Shown here: positions 8,878-19,600 of the stretch, piece after piece
Position numbering within the stretch: position 1 is the stretch's first letter
Layout: each line of letters begins with the position of its first letter
Program-made: the position numbers and the translations under genes
NCBI RefSeq assembly: GCF_000518085.1
Contig: NZ_KI912379.1
Location: 3,397-40,008 of the forward strand
Direction of reading: 5' to 3'
From: Bartonella grahamii ATCC 700132
Lineage (GTDB): Bacteria > Pseudomonadota > Alphaproteobacteria > Rhizobiales > Rhizobiaceae
DNA length: 36,612 bases
Notes under the pieces: generated by a model
Database searches by the model: none
Seen by the model: the letters and a program-made list of their open reading frames with translations, nothing else
What the model was told of the DNA's origin: nothing

Positions 8878-11718
8878 CTAAAAACGATAGCGCAACCCAC
8901 CAGAAAAACTGACCCCAGAAAAACCACCTTTGCTCAACTTATGCTGATAAACCAAATCACCATGAAGCGCAACTTTTTGAGACAAGCGAGCATTAAGACC
9001 TAATCCAGCCTCTAGAGAAGAACCAAAAGCCCCTAACTGGAAAGAATCTTTAAAGCGCACAGCTCTTTCTTTGCCAAAATCATGGGCAAAATGAATCTTT
9101 CCATAGAAAGAAACATCACGATCTTTTTCAGACGCAGTCAGGGTCTTCATCAAACGCCCCCCCATACGCACCATCAATTGATCCAGTTTACCCATCTCAA
9201 TATTAAAATTATCAATATCACGAGCCGCATTAAATTGAAGATGTTGATAAACAACCTGAACCTGTGGATCAAAAACAACACCTTCATATCCTGTGACAAT
9301 TTTCTGACCACCCATTAAGGAAACACTTAAAGGGTTACCCTTCAATGTTGCCGTCTTACCCCGAGCAGTTGTCAGAACATCTCCCTTAAACAGACCATAG
9401 GATAAAAGACCATCAACATAGAATCCTGCATCATGCTGCATACTGCCATATACTGTAGCAGTCCATTTATCAAATGTACTTTTTTGGCTTTGTACAACAT
9501 CTTGAGGCTGTAGAGAAAGCTTTCCATAAGACCCCATAACCCCAAAGGATATAGTACTGTCAACATTTTCAACAGTTTGTAGCAAAACACCTGTCTCTAG
9601 CGCATAGTACCCTAGATCCCCTCCATAACCATATTCAAGCGCAGATAAATCTGAAACATAACGATAACTCCCACCATAGCCACGCAAAAATGAAGCAGGA
9701 TTTTCACGAATTTCCAACATTCCACCCAAATTAGTCCGTACTGTCTCCAGCTGCTTATTTTGATTGCTAATATCTATCAAACCTACATGGAACAAACTAT
9801 TTGGCAAAAGGAGATAAGTTGGTACCTGAGGAACAACAGATCTTACACCTCGTCGAGATGAGGGAGCATTTTCAATTTTAGAAAGACTATCCGCAGAAGG
9901 CGCTGAAACAATATCCGCAGAAGACACCGGAACAACATCCACAGAAGATTCTGGAATAACATCACCAGAAGATTCTGGAACAACATCATCAGAAGATTCT
10001 GGAACAATATCCTCAAAAGAAGCACGTGCAGGAGGTGTACGTTTAGAAACCATAAGAGTTCCTCTATAACCAGCAGGTTGAACATATTCATTTTCTAAAC
10101 GAAAATTCCAAAATGCTCCTCTCTTCGAATCAAATTTCTGTTTAACATGCTCATCCCTTAGAGTATCACCTGGGCTATAAGAACGAAGAACATATTTATA
10201 AGGCGCGCCATTTAATGCAACATACTGCCCATTCAGTTGAAAAGAGTCATACAATGCATCTCCATAAACTTGAATAATTGAAACACTATGCGCTTTTTCG
10301 TTTTTTCCTTTTAAACCTCCCGCAACCCCTTGTATATGGACTATAGTTTTTCCCCAAACATCACCATGAATGAGAAGCCGATCCGTTACCTGATTACCAC
10401 TTGTATCACTAGGATTTAAACATGCATTCAAATGAACCCAAGAACCACTACCAGCCTGATAAACAAGACCTTTTCCTTTTCCAATATGAAGCGTTTGATA
10501 TGTATGATCAGTACTGGACTTTGTTTTTTTAAAAATAATAGAACTATTAGAAAGATCTACCGATGAAATAAATAAAACACCTCTATTATTAGGATCTTGT
10601 AATTTTTTTGGTTGCAATAAAACCCACTGTGAATTATTTTTCAATTTAAGGTCAGCTGTAGAACTATTATCAACCTGAGTTTGACCGACAAGTGCAGAAT
10701 CATCAGCAACAACCTTTATAGAAGAGTGACGATCAGCCTTCAGCAACAAATCTCCAAAAAGCTTTGTTTCCTTTAAAAATATTTCAGACTTTCCAGATTG
10801 ACTGCTATAAAGAGCTATACTATCTGGAACTAAAAAACGCGTTTTTCTCAAATCAACGCGCAATGATTCCCCCTCTGACGAACCACCTGATGTTGCCTTA
10901 CCTTCAAAATGCATACCATAAAATGCATTACCTTTCACTGTAATATTGGAATCTCCAATATTAATCTGAGAACCTTTATTTCCCTGCAATAAAAGCCCAT
11001 GAGCATCACTAACATCAACAGACCCTTTCATAAACTCAACATAACCATCTTCAGATATGTGAAAAGCTGCTTGCCGACCTGTATCCAGCCCTTGATCATC
11101 CTTGCCAGTATTCCCCTTGCCGGTAATAGAAACACCCTCTAAAATAAGATATCCTTTTTCTCCTGCTTTAACCCCAACACTCCCTAGCCTAATTTGCGTA
11201 TTCTTTAAATCAACTCTACTTTGAGATTTTCCTTCTGCAAAAGCCCCCACTTTAATTGCATCAATCGATCCACCAGATATTGTGAGGGAACCACCTTGAG
11301 CTTCCACCCCCACTAAAACGCCACTCAACGTAGAATCGCTCAGATAGACGTTCGCATGTTCTGATGCCTTTACTCCATATTTCCAAAAATTCTTTTCCGA
11401 ATTATTCTTTTCATCCAAAATACCCTTAACAGTTATATTCTCGCCACGAATAATTGTACCTTCCCTAGACGCCTCCATGGCTCCATAAACACCATTAATA
11501 TTTTTATTCGTTAGTGAATAAACTTTATTATTAATTTTGTGCTCTCCACCATCAGAACACTGATAAAATGCTGCATTCTGATCACATGAAGACTGCTTTT
11601 TTCCAGAGAAAACTTGAGATTCAGCATTGTGTGCAAAAACATCAACATTGTGTGCAAAAAAGAGACATGCTGTTGTAAAAGTACATAAGGAGAAACGATT
11701 TTTAAATAGATTTACCAT
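8878..11718 (-). CDS. Autotransporter, 946 aa, acidic-Ser repeat linker
   Basis: I chose the ATG at 11718 (MVNLFKNRFSLCTFTTACLF), because it aligns with the signal peptides of its paralogs and has GGGGCGAAATT upstream; an in-frame start at 11757 would add 13 atypical residues. A Cys pair follows (CDQNAAFYQCSDG). The passenger runs to about residue 565, with YQTLHIGKGKGLVY, TDRLLIHGDVWGKT, VSIIQVYGDA and FWNFRLEN at its end. The short linker repeats PESSDDVV-like 8-residue units (DNA 9904-10020). The barrel, from about residue 624 (VRSVVPQVPTYLLL) to LRYRF, is very close to those of the two upstream paralogs. It is an outer-membrane secretion protein; the role of the passenger is unknown. Confidence 0.93.
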   Translation of the reverse strand: MVNLFKNRFSLCTFTTACLFFAHNVDVFAHNAESQVFSGKKQSSCDQNAAFYQCSDGGEHKINNKVYSLTNKNINGVYGAMEASREGTIIRGENITVKGILDEKNNSEKNFWKYGVKASEHANVYLSDSTLSGVLVGVEAQGGSLTISGGSIDAIKVGAFAEGKSQSRVDLKNTQIRLGSVGVKAGEKGYLILEGVSITGKGNTGKDDQGLDTGRQAAFHISEDGYVEFMKGSVDVSDAHGLLLQGNKGSQINIGDSNITVKGNAFYGMHFEGKATSGGSSEGESLRVDLRKTRFLVPDSIALYSSQSGKSEIFLKETKLFGDLLLKADRHSSIKVVADDSALVGQTQVDNSSTADLKLKNNSQWVLLQPKKLQDPNNRGVLFISSVDLSNSSIIFKKTKSSTDHTYQTLHIGKGKGLVYQAGSGSWVHLNACLNPSDTSGNQVTDRLLIHGDVWGKTIVHIQGVAGGLKGKNEKAHSVSIIQVYGDALYDSFQLNGQYVALNGAPYKYVLRSYSPGDTLRDEHVKQKFDSKRGAFWNFRLENEYVQPAGYRGTLMVSKRTPPARASFEDIVPESSDDVVPESSGDVIPESSVDVVPVSSADIVSAPSADSLSKIENAPSSRRGVRSVVPQVPTYLLLPNSLFHVGLIDISNQNKQLETVRTNLGGMLEIRENPASFLRGYGGSYRYVSDLSALEYGYGGDLGYYALETGVLLQTVENVDSTISFGVMGSYGKLSLQPQDVVQSQKSTFDKWTATVYGSMQHDAGFYVDGLLSYGLFKGDVLTTARGKTATLKGNPLSVSLMGGQKIVTGYEGVVFDPQVQVVYQHLQFNAARDIDNFNIEMGKLDQLMVRMGGRLMKTLTASEKDRDVSFYGKIHFAHDFGKERAVRFKDSFQLGAFGSSLEAGLGLNARLSQKVALHGDLVYQHKLSKGGFSGVSFSGGLRYRF
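9904..10020. repeat. 24-bp coding repeats in the linker
   Basis: About five imperfect units encode the pattern P-E-S-S-x-D-V-V/I. The 24-bp period keeps the frame. The repeat is acidic and Ser-rich, unlike the Pro-rich linkers of the neighbouring autotransporters. Confidence 0.75.
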
Positions 11719-11802
11719 AATTACACCATAATTTCGCCCCGCCACAGAGCAACACATAATGTATCAAAAAAATTAATACGTTTTGATTTAAATACAGGAA
11801 GA

Positions 11803-11831
11803 TTGTTAATATTTTTTGTGTTTTATGTAAA
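11803..11831 (-). promoter_or_regulatory. Predicted promoter of the 946-aa autotransporter
   Basis: On the minus strand TTTACA (11831-11826) with the shared TAAAACA extension is followed after 17 bp by TAACAA (11808-11803), a poor -10. The placement matches the promoters of the paralogs and leaves a leader of about 85 nt. Confidence 0.4.
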
Positions 11832-12821
11832 TATGGAATTAAAAAATTACTCAAAAATACAATCTAAATCTTTTGATTTTACAAAAAAATTGCAAAAATA
11901 TAACTGAAGAACGACAGAAAAATCACCTTTAAAGTTGTTATTCCAAAATAGCCTTAATCGGTTGACATGCATCAAAAACGCCTACATTAACTGCTGTCCC
12001 CCCCCCCAGAACGGGTATAATCAACCTCCTTACGATAGAAATATTATATTGAAACAATATGTACTTTGTAAGCAGACAAAACATATACTAAAATTGAAAA
12101 ACAAGAGTTTACCTATGCCTTTTTAGACAAACTTCGTGGCAAGACAGCCTAATAAAGAGTAGGAACGTGTAAAAATCAGTTCCTATTTTTACTACCTCCT
12201 TTTAATGTAACTTGATAACATTTAAACGCATTCAGAGCCGGATCTTTAAAAAGTAAAGATTATACATGACTTCATCCTGGTATTTATCGCATTCCTTTTA
12301 AGAAAACACATTTTCCAAAAACAATATGTCATTATGTTTCTCATTCATCAGTTTTCTCAGATATCTCTCATTTTTTCCATCCCCATTTCACAACGACAGC
12401 GGATATAATATAAAGTTCATCGGATATAGCCCTCATTGCGCTTGAGTATCTTCTTTTCCTTTGCCAATTTCTAATATTGTAAATCCTCTTCTCTTAACAT
12501 AATCCTCCAAAATTATATTGACTCCTTTCTTAGACAATTATCCACTTGCCAATCTTACATAATATGCAACGAAATGCTTTTTATAGGTTCATCATAAGAG
12601 CATTGAAAATATTTCCGCATCCTGAATTAAAAATATCTTTATCAATCGGCATATAATAAATAATATAATAATCACTCTGAAATACGCGTTTTGAAACCAT
12701 AACGTACAAACTCTTCAAACTTTTCAAAAAAATGAAAGAAGTCCAACCCAAAAGCATATCAAAGATATGCGAAGTTACACTCTCGTAAAAAGGCTATAAC
12801 ACAAAATGAATAGAGAATAAG
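11832..12821. other. Long gap with decayed coding fragments
   Basis: This is the largest gap in the cluster. No intact gene is seen. On the minus strand a good ribosome binding site (AAGGAGG, about 12033-12039) precedes a 27-codon frame starting with TTG, running through a G10 tract and ending at a TAA near 11940. A second short minus-strand frame around 12450-12550 includes the fragment EDYVKRRGFTILEIGKGK. Both look like remnants of lost genes; I cannot identify them. Confidence 0.35.
11998..12007. repeat. C10/G10 homopolymer tract
   Basis: Ten consecutive C on the plus strand in otherwise AT-rich DNA. Such tracts are prone to slippage. It lies just inside a short minus-strand frame that follows a ribosome binding site. 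Confidence 0.9.
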
Positions 12822-12852
12822 AAAAAGCCACAAGCATAACTTGTGGCTTTTT
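12822..12852 (-). terminator. Rho-independent terminator of the 1044-aa autotransporter
   Basis: AAAAAGCCACAAG pairs perfectly with CTTGTGGCTTTTT around a 5-nt loop, 28 bp past the stop. The A and T runs at the base make it work in either direction. Confidence 0.87.
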
Positions 12853-12880
12853 CAAAGATTAATCAGAAACAGCAACAAAA

Positions 12881-15800
12881 CTAGAAATGATAACGCAAAC
12901 CACCAGAGAAACTAGTTCCAGAAAAACCAGCTTTCGTTAGCTTGTGCTGATAAACCAAATCGCCGTAAAGCGCAAATTTTTGAGACAATTGGGCATTAAA
13001 ACCTAATCCAGTTTCTAACGAAGAACCAAAAGAGCCTAGCTGAAAAGCATCTTTAAAATGCACAAATTGTTTTCCTTCAAAACCGTGAGCAAGATGAAGC
13101 TTGCCATAGAAAGAAACAACTTGAGCCTTATCAGTTGCGACCAGCCTCTTTGTTAAACGCCCTCCAACACGCCCTATCCACTGATGAAGCTTTCCCAGCT
13201 CAATATCAAAGCCATCCACATCAGGCACTTTATTAAATTGAAGATATTGATAAACAACTTGAACTTGCGGATCAAAAACGAAACCGTTCTCCCCCACCAT
13301 AAACGTTTTACCAGCAGTCAATGAAGCACTTAAAGGATTTCCCTTTAATGTTGCCGTCTTGCCACGTGCAGTTGTTAGAACATCACCTTTAAACAAACCG
13401 TAAGACACAAGACCATCAACGTAAAAACCCGCATCATGCTGCATACCACCGTATGCTGTAACTGACCATTTATCAAATGTACTTTTTTGACTCTGCTCAA
13501 CATTCAAAGGTTGCAAAGAAAATCTCTCGTAGGCCCCGATAATTCCAAAAGAAGTGGAACCATACATATTTTCGATTGCTTTCAGCAAAACACCTGCCTC
13601 TATGGCATTATAATCAAGCTCGCCGCCATAACCATATTCAAGCGCGGAAAGATTTGAAGTATAACGATGATTGCCGCCATAACCGCCCACAAAAAAGAAA
13701 GGATTTTCACCACTTTCTGATAAGCCCTCAGAAGAAATTCGTAAAGCTTCTAATCGCTTATTTTGATTGCTCACATTCATCAAACCAATATGACGTAAGG
13801 CATTAGGCAAAAGGAGATAAGTCGGAACCTGCGGAACAACAGCCTTAACTCCCGGCTTAGGATGAGGCTCTGGAGCTGGTGCTGGAGAAGGTTCTGGTCC
13901 TGGAATTGGGTCAGGAAAAGGCTTCGGAGCAGGATCTGGTTTAGGTTTAACATCAGAATCTATAGATCTACTTTCAAGGCGAAAATCCCAAAATTCTCCG
14001 TTCCCTTCAACTAATCTTTGATCCATGTTTGCTTTTCCTAAATGAGACCCTGGACCATAACTATAAAGCTTATACTGATAAGGTAATTTATCTAGTGCTA
14101 CATAACCACCTTCCAACTGAAAAGAATCTTGCTCTGCTTGTCCAGAAACCTGAATGATTGAAATACCTTCATCATTTCCTCCCCTTCCCGTGTATCCTCC
14201 TGGACTTCCTGAAACTCCATGCACTTGGAGCTTTGTTTTTCCCGAAACATCACCATGAATTAAAACACGATCAGTCTTTTGATGATCAAGAGCACCACCA
14301 CTATTCAGATAGCTATTAAGGGAAATAGAGGCACCGTCCCGTGCTCTATAAACTTCACCCTTTCCCTTTCCAATACGAAGGGTTTGATAATCATCAGCAG
14401 AAGAAGATTCATGTCTTTTAAAATTAATAGAGCTCTCACCCATAAGACTAACGAGAGAAATAGAAGAATCATGGGCAGCCTCATGTTGATCTTTTTGCAA
14501 CGGTTGTTGTAAAATCCATTTAGAACGGCCTCCCAAATAAAGTTCGGCATTAGAATTTTTATCCACATGTGTGCGACCTTCAAGAGTAGAAGCATCAGCC
14601 AAAACTGTTATAGAAGCACCTTCCTCAGCTTTTAATAAAAAATTCCCTGAACGAAGAGTGCTGTGCACCAACCCCACCGCACCAGAAATAATGTTTCTAC
14701 CATAAAGAGCCGCATCGTCTAAAACAGAAAACTCTGTTTTATCCAAATTAACAACTTCTAATCGTGGTAAAGCTTTTTCTTCCTCTGATGAAATTTCTTC
14801 TTTTTTATCCCCACCTTCACTCCATGGCTTCTCTCCTCGCAAATAGATACCATAAGATCCCTTACCCTTTACAGTAACAGAAGAGGATTTCATATTAACT
14901 TCAGTCACAGGAATCTTTGAATCAGAATCTTCATTTGATAAATCTTTAACTTCCTGCAGAGGAATAGAATCGACTGTATTTTCTAATAATATGCCATGGA
15001 CATCCATAGCACGAATAGTCGTACCCTCTAAATTAACAGCCCCCCCTAAATCCGTATGCACAACCGCATGATCCTTGCCTTTGTCCGCCTTCCCAGTAAT
15101 TTCAACATTCTCGAGATTTACCTTCCCACCTAACGTCGAAGAAACCCCATGGCTGTTCATAAAATCAACTGATCCACCTGACATCCAAACTTCTGAATGA
15201 TCATAACTTAAAAGGCTTGCGTTCCCATTAGCGGTCTTAATTTCTGTATCTTCTAAAAGAACAAACGAGTTCTCTGCTGCATCAACACCCTCATTACTTT
15301 CCTTAATCTTGCCATTTTTTACCTCAATCACGCCATCACTCGCACGAAGGGCTATAACTGTATTTTTGATAATCGGATCTTTCAAAACAATCTTACTGTT
15401 CTCTAATACATGCACCCCCACTAGAAAAGTTTTATCAGCAACTTGACTACTAACCGTTACACCCCCCCCACTAACCCTTGTGCCTCTTCCTTTCACCGTT
15501 ATAGCAGTAGGAACATCAGGATAGAAGGAAGCGTTTTCATTCGTAATCTTATAAGACTTATTATCAATTTTAGACTCCCCTTTAGACTCCCCGCAATTAT
15601 CGCATACGTAATATAATCCACTATAGTAATAAAACCCAGGATTCACATCTCTTCCATCAGAGTCTGCATCTTTAACAGAGTTATCTACATTACCCGTATG
15701 CCCATTCCATCCAACCTTTCCACTCAGCTTACGATAATCGCTCCCCCCACGAATACCCTCATCGTTATTGCGAACAGGAATCATATTAGGAGGATAATAA

Positions 15801-16015
15801 TTATCCCCACTTTCTCCACTAAGAGGAAGCTTATGCTTATTACTCCCGCTAAGATGAGGAGAAGAATTAGCAGAGACAACTGGGATAACCTTTATAACAT
15901 AAGGTTTACCGACCTCCTCTGTAGCCGCATAAACTTCTCTTCCATTTTGGAACAAAGAGAGGATAGCTGTTGTACAAGCACACAAACATAGATGATTTCT
16001 AAAAACTTTAATCAT
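12881..16015 (-). CDS. Autotransporter, 1044 aa, Pro-rich linker
   Basis: The signal peptide MIKVFRNHLCLCACTTAILSLF is followed by a hydrophilic N-terminal stretch of about 100 residues (rich in Gly, Asn, Ser and Tyr) that the other members lack. The Cys pair then comes late, in YYVCDNCGES near residue 138. The passenger continues to about 680 with YQTLRIGKGKGEVY, TDRVLIHGDVSGKT, ISIIQVSGQA and FWDFRLES. The linker is a short Pro/Lys/Glu run (PKPDPAPKPFPDPIPGPEP). The barrel starts near residue 723 (VKAVVPQVPTYLLL) and ends LRYHF. The ATG at 16015 has GAGGGA six bases upstream and the family leader GGGGAAGAAAAGTTT further up. Surface display is expected; the target is unknown. Confidence 0.93.
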   Translation of the reverse strand: MIKVFRNHLCLCACTTAILSLFQNGREVYAATEEVGKPYVIKVIPVVSANSSPHLSGSNKHKLPLSGESGDNYYPPNMIPVRNNDEGIRGGSDYRKLSGKVGWNGHTGNVDNSVKDADSDGRDVNPGFYYYSGLYYVCDNCGESKGESKIDNKSYKITNENASFYPDVPTAITVKGRGTRVSGGGVTVSSQVADKTFLVGVHVLENSKIVLKDPIIKNTVIALRASDGVIEVKNGKIKESNEGVDAAENSFVLLEDTEIKTANGNASLLSYDHSEVWMSGGSVDFMNSHGVSSTLGGKVNLENVEITGKADKGKDHAVVHTDLGGAVNLEGTTIRAMDVHGILLENTVDSIPLQEVKDLSNEDSDSKIPVTEVNMKSSSVTVKGKGSYGIYLRGEKPWSEGGDKKEEISSEEEKALPRLEVVNLDKTEFSVLDDAALYGRNIISGAVGLVHSTLRSGNFLLKAEEGASITVLADASTLEGRTHVDKNSNAELYLGGRSKWILQQPLQKDQHEAAHDSSISLVSLMGESSINFKRHESSSADDYQTLRIGKGKGEVYRARDGASISLNSYLNSGGALDHQKTDRVLIHGDVSGKTKLQVHGVSGSPGGYTGRGGNDEGISIIQVSGQAEQDSFQLEGGYVALDKLPYQYKLYSYGPGSHLGKANMDQRLVEGNGEFWDFRLESRSIDSDVKPKPDPAPKPFPDPIPGPEPSPAPAPEPHPKPGVKAVVPQVPTYLLLPNALRHIGLMNVSNQNKRLEALRISSEGLSESGENPFFFVGGYGGNHRYTSNLSALEYGYGGELDYNAIEAGVLLKAIENMYGSTSFGIIGAYERFSLQPLNVEQSQKSTFDKWSVTAYGGMQHDAGFYVDGLVSYGLFKGDVLTTARGKTATLKGNPLSASLTAGKTFMVGENGFVFDPQVQVVYQYLQFNKVPDVDGFDIELGKLHQWIGRVGGRLTKRLVATDKAQVVSFYGKLHLAHGFEGKQFVHFKDAFQLGSFGSSLETGLGFNAQLSQKFALYGDLVYQHKLTKAGFSGTSFSGGLRYHF

Positions 16016-16223
16016 AGTTCCCTCGAAACTTTTCTTCCCCTCTCATTAAAAATAAAAGCACCTGCAAAACATCCCATTGCACACCTCAAAACACGAAAAG
16101 TGTAACAAAAAGAACATGCCTCATGCTCATCTGAACTGTGCAATGAATTATCCCAATACATTCGGCAGAAGCTCTACGCTAAAACTACCTATAAGAGAAT
16201 AATTAACAATTGCACTTTATGGG

Positions 16224-16252
16224 TGTATAATGCATTCTGTATTTCGTGTAAA
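16224..16252 (-). promoter_or_regulatory. Predicted promoter of the 1044-aa autotransporter
   Basis: On the minus strand TTTACA (16252-16247) is followed after exactly 17 bp by TATACA (16229-16224). This is the cleanest of the four related promoters and leaves a leader of about 210 nt. Confidence 0.6.
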
Positions 16253-16636
16253 GAAAAAATAAAATCAGTGCGTGCAATTAATTAAAAAAACAACTAAACC
16301 TTGTGAACTTTAAAAATTAATCAACAAGAAGATAAATAAAACAATGAGTTAAATCAGTGGAAAATAAACTCTCAAAAACGAGTTTTATAAAACATCAAAT
16401 ATTATATTAGATAATATCAATCACTACCAAAAAGGATAAGGTAACCCATACTGGACTACTGAACGCTTAAAAAGCCGATAAAAGTGAGGCACTCTATCGT
16501 ATCAGTAGCAGCATAAACTTTAAAAAAATTCGCTTTAGCGTAAAAAAGTGCTCTCATACATAAAACAAACTATGTCTTTTTTGCTCAATCAAGAAGATGA
16601 AAAGCTTTTAAGAGCAACACAAGTTGTTACAAAGAA
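16253..16636. other. AT-rich gap with no gene seen
   Basis: Between the promoter of the 1044-aa gene and the terminator of the 2141-aa gene I see no convincing open frame, RNA gene or repeat. Confidence 0.5.
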
Positions 16637-16663
16637 AAAAGGCAGCACATTGTGCTGCCTTTT
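16637..16663 (-). terminator. Rho-independent terminator of the 2141-aa autotransporter
   Basis: AAAAGGCAGCACA pairs with TGTGCTGCCTTTT around a single central base, a 13-bp GC-containing stem with A/T runs on both sides. It begins 27 bp past the stop and can work in both directions. Confidence 0.85.
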
Positions 16664-16689
16664 CTAAAAAGTACATACTGTACCTTATA

Positions 16690-19600
16690 TTAAAACTGAT
16701 AACGTATTCCTCCAGAAAAACTTGTTCCAGAAAAACCAGCCTTATTAAGCTTATGTTGATAGAGAATATCAGCATGCAGAGAGAACTGTGGCAAAAATTT
16801 GGCATTAAAGCCTAATCCAGCCTCTAATGAAGAACCAAAAGCCCCTAACTTGAAAGCATCCTTGAAATGCACAGACTGTTTTCCTTCAAAACCGTGAGCA
16901 AGATAAAGCTTACCGTAGAAAGCAACAGCATCCATGCCTTCAGAGCCTATAGGAGTCTTGGTTAAGCGTCCACCAACACGTGCCACCCACTGATCAAGGT
17001 TCCCCATTTCAATATCAAAGTTGTCGATATCACGGGCTTTATTAAACTGGAGATGTTGATACACAACCTGAACCTGCGGATCAAAGACAAAACCCTTATA
17101 TCCTGTAGCAATTGTCTGACCACCTGCTAAGGAAACACTCAAAGGTTTACCTTTCAATGTTGCTGTCTTACCCCGTGCAAGGGTGAGAACATCACCTTTG
17201 AATAGACCATAGGATAAAAGTCCGTCGACATAGAAGCCAACATTATGCTGCATGCTACCATATACTGTAGCAGTCCATTTATCAAATGCACTCTTCTGAC
17301 TTTGCTCAACATTCAAAGGCTGCAGAGAAAGTTTTCCATAAGTTCCCATAACGCCAAAGGATATAGCACTATCAGAGTTTTCAATAGTTTGCAGCAGAAC
17401 ACCTGCCTCTACACCATTATAACTAAGATCACCGCCATAACCATATTCAAGTGCTGATAAATTCGAAGCATAACGATAACTTCCACCATAGCCGCGTAAA
17501 TATAAAGCAGGATTCTCACGAACCTCTACCCTTCCTGTAGAAGTCATCCGCAACGTCTCCAACTGCTTGTTTTGATTACTGATATCCATCAAACCAGCGT
17601 GGAATACACTATTAGGCAAGACAAGATAAGTTGGAACCTGTGGAACAACAGACCTTACAAATTGTTCAGAAAGGGCAGCAGATCCCATAGACTTAACATA
17701 CTGATTTTCTAGACGGAAGTTCCAAAACTCTCCACCATCCTTAACAAACTTCTGCTGAACATGCTCCTGTTTCGAAGTCGCTTTTGGAGCATAAGCACGA
17801 AGAGTGTATTTGTAAGGTGAGTTGCTCAGTGCAACATAATTGCCATCGAGTTCGAAAGAATCTTTCTTCGCTTGACCATAGACCTGAATAACTGAAACAC
17901 TGTGAGCAATCTTTCCATTCGCTCTAGCATCTCCTACATTGCCCGCATCACCTCGTACATGTATTTTTGTTTTTCCAGAAACATCACCATGAATGACAAG
18001 CCGATCCGTCACTTGTTGATCACTCGGATCATGAGGATTTAAACGTGCATTGAGATGAATTACAGCATCACCCTGTGCCTCATAAACTGTGCCGTTCCCA
18101 TTTCCAATATGGAGAGTCTGATATTTCCCTTCAGATTCGGAAGATCTAAAATCAATAGCACTATTTACAAGTCTCACAGAAGAAACGCATGAATCCACAC
18201 ATCCTGAATCTAGAGTACCCAAATTCTTCTGCGCACTTCTTTTTAGAACCCACTGTGAACTATTAGCCAAGTCTAATTTTGCATAAGAACTTTTATCAAC
18301 GCGAACATCGCCTGTAACAATAGAGCTATCAACCGTAACTGATATATTAGAATCATTCTCGACTTTTAATAATAAGTCACCAGCAAGAGTTGTTTTATTT
18401 TCTAATGAAACATGACCACCAGAATTATTACCATAGATAGCTATACCCTTTGCAACTTCAAAATCAGTTTTCTTCAACGAAACTGTTCCTGTTATGCCTA
18501 TAGGTGTTTTCTCCTGTTTGGATACAGCACTCCACTTAACAACAACTTCTTCCTCAGTTGCTAAATCCTTACTTCGATTTTGTTGACTCTCTTCTTTCTG
18601 TGTTACTCCATCAAAATATATACCATAGGTTCCATCACCTTCTACTTTAACAGTAGAAGACTCGATATTTGCGCGATTCATAGTAGGACGAACCTCAGAA
18701 GATCTCCTTCTCCTAGGAGAACCGGCCTCAACCACATTATCACCAGAGTTCATAATCCACAAAGCACGAGAATCAGTAACAACATTTCCATTCTTAAAAT
18801 CAATGGAAGCATTATCACTCAACAGAAAAGCTGCACGCTCTAAGTTCTCTATGGAATCTAACTTCCCTGTCGCTTTTTTCACATTAATGCTAACTTTGTC
18901 TAACTCTACGCTCCCCCCAGATTCTGACAACACTGCTACTCCCTTTGCCAAAGTAATAGCCCCAGAATCCATGGTTATCTTACCGCCTTGACTTGCCAGA
19001 CCAGCTGCAACATCCCCCGTCACGTTAATTTTTGTATCCTTTAAATTAATAGATGATCCAGAACCAGCCAAAGCACCCACATAAAGCGCATCGACTGTCC
19101 CACCAGTCATCCTAACCTTTCCGCCACTTTGCGCTTCAAGCCCAATCACAGAAGATGTAATTGTTGATTTATTATCCAAAACAATCTCTGCTTTCTCTTC
19201 TGCAAGTACAGCACTCACCGCCTGTATTGCAGTAAAATCAACATTATTTTTACTATCAGAAAAATCCATACCACTAATAGTAGCACCCTCTAATTTAACA
19301 ACTGTATTACTCTTTGCATGCATAGAACGCTGAGTTTTCTCATTTGCCTTCAGTGTAAGATTTGTCATTGTATGTGATTGACCATCACTACAAAAATAAG
19401 CAACTTGCAGTCTTTCCGTACCATTTTTCTCCGTATTACTACACTGAGAAGAAATACCTTCCTGCTTTATACCATTGGCTGATACAGTCGCCACCATAGG
19501 CTTTTGCGATTCAGATCTGAGTGTGTCGGCTCCTTTATTATAAAGTAGAACACTTGCTACAGGTTTACCATCCATCTCCTTAGAGGCAAGCTTCCTTTGC

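Noticed and set aside
11719..11757. Earlier start of the 946-aa autotransporter at 11757
   Set aside because: The 13 added residues match no paralog, and the ATG at 11718 aligns with the family signal peptide.
11962..12021. Plus-strand TTGACA and TATAAT as a promoter
   Set aside because: They are 48 bp apart, too far for one promoter, and no plus-strand gene follows.
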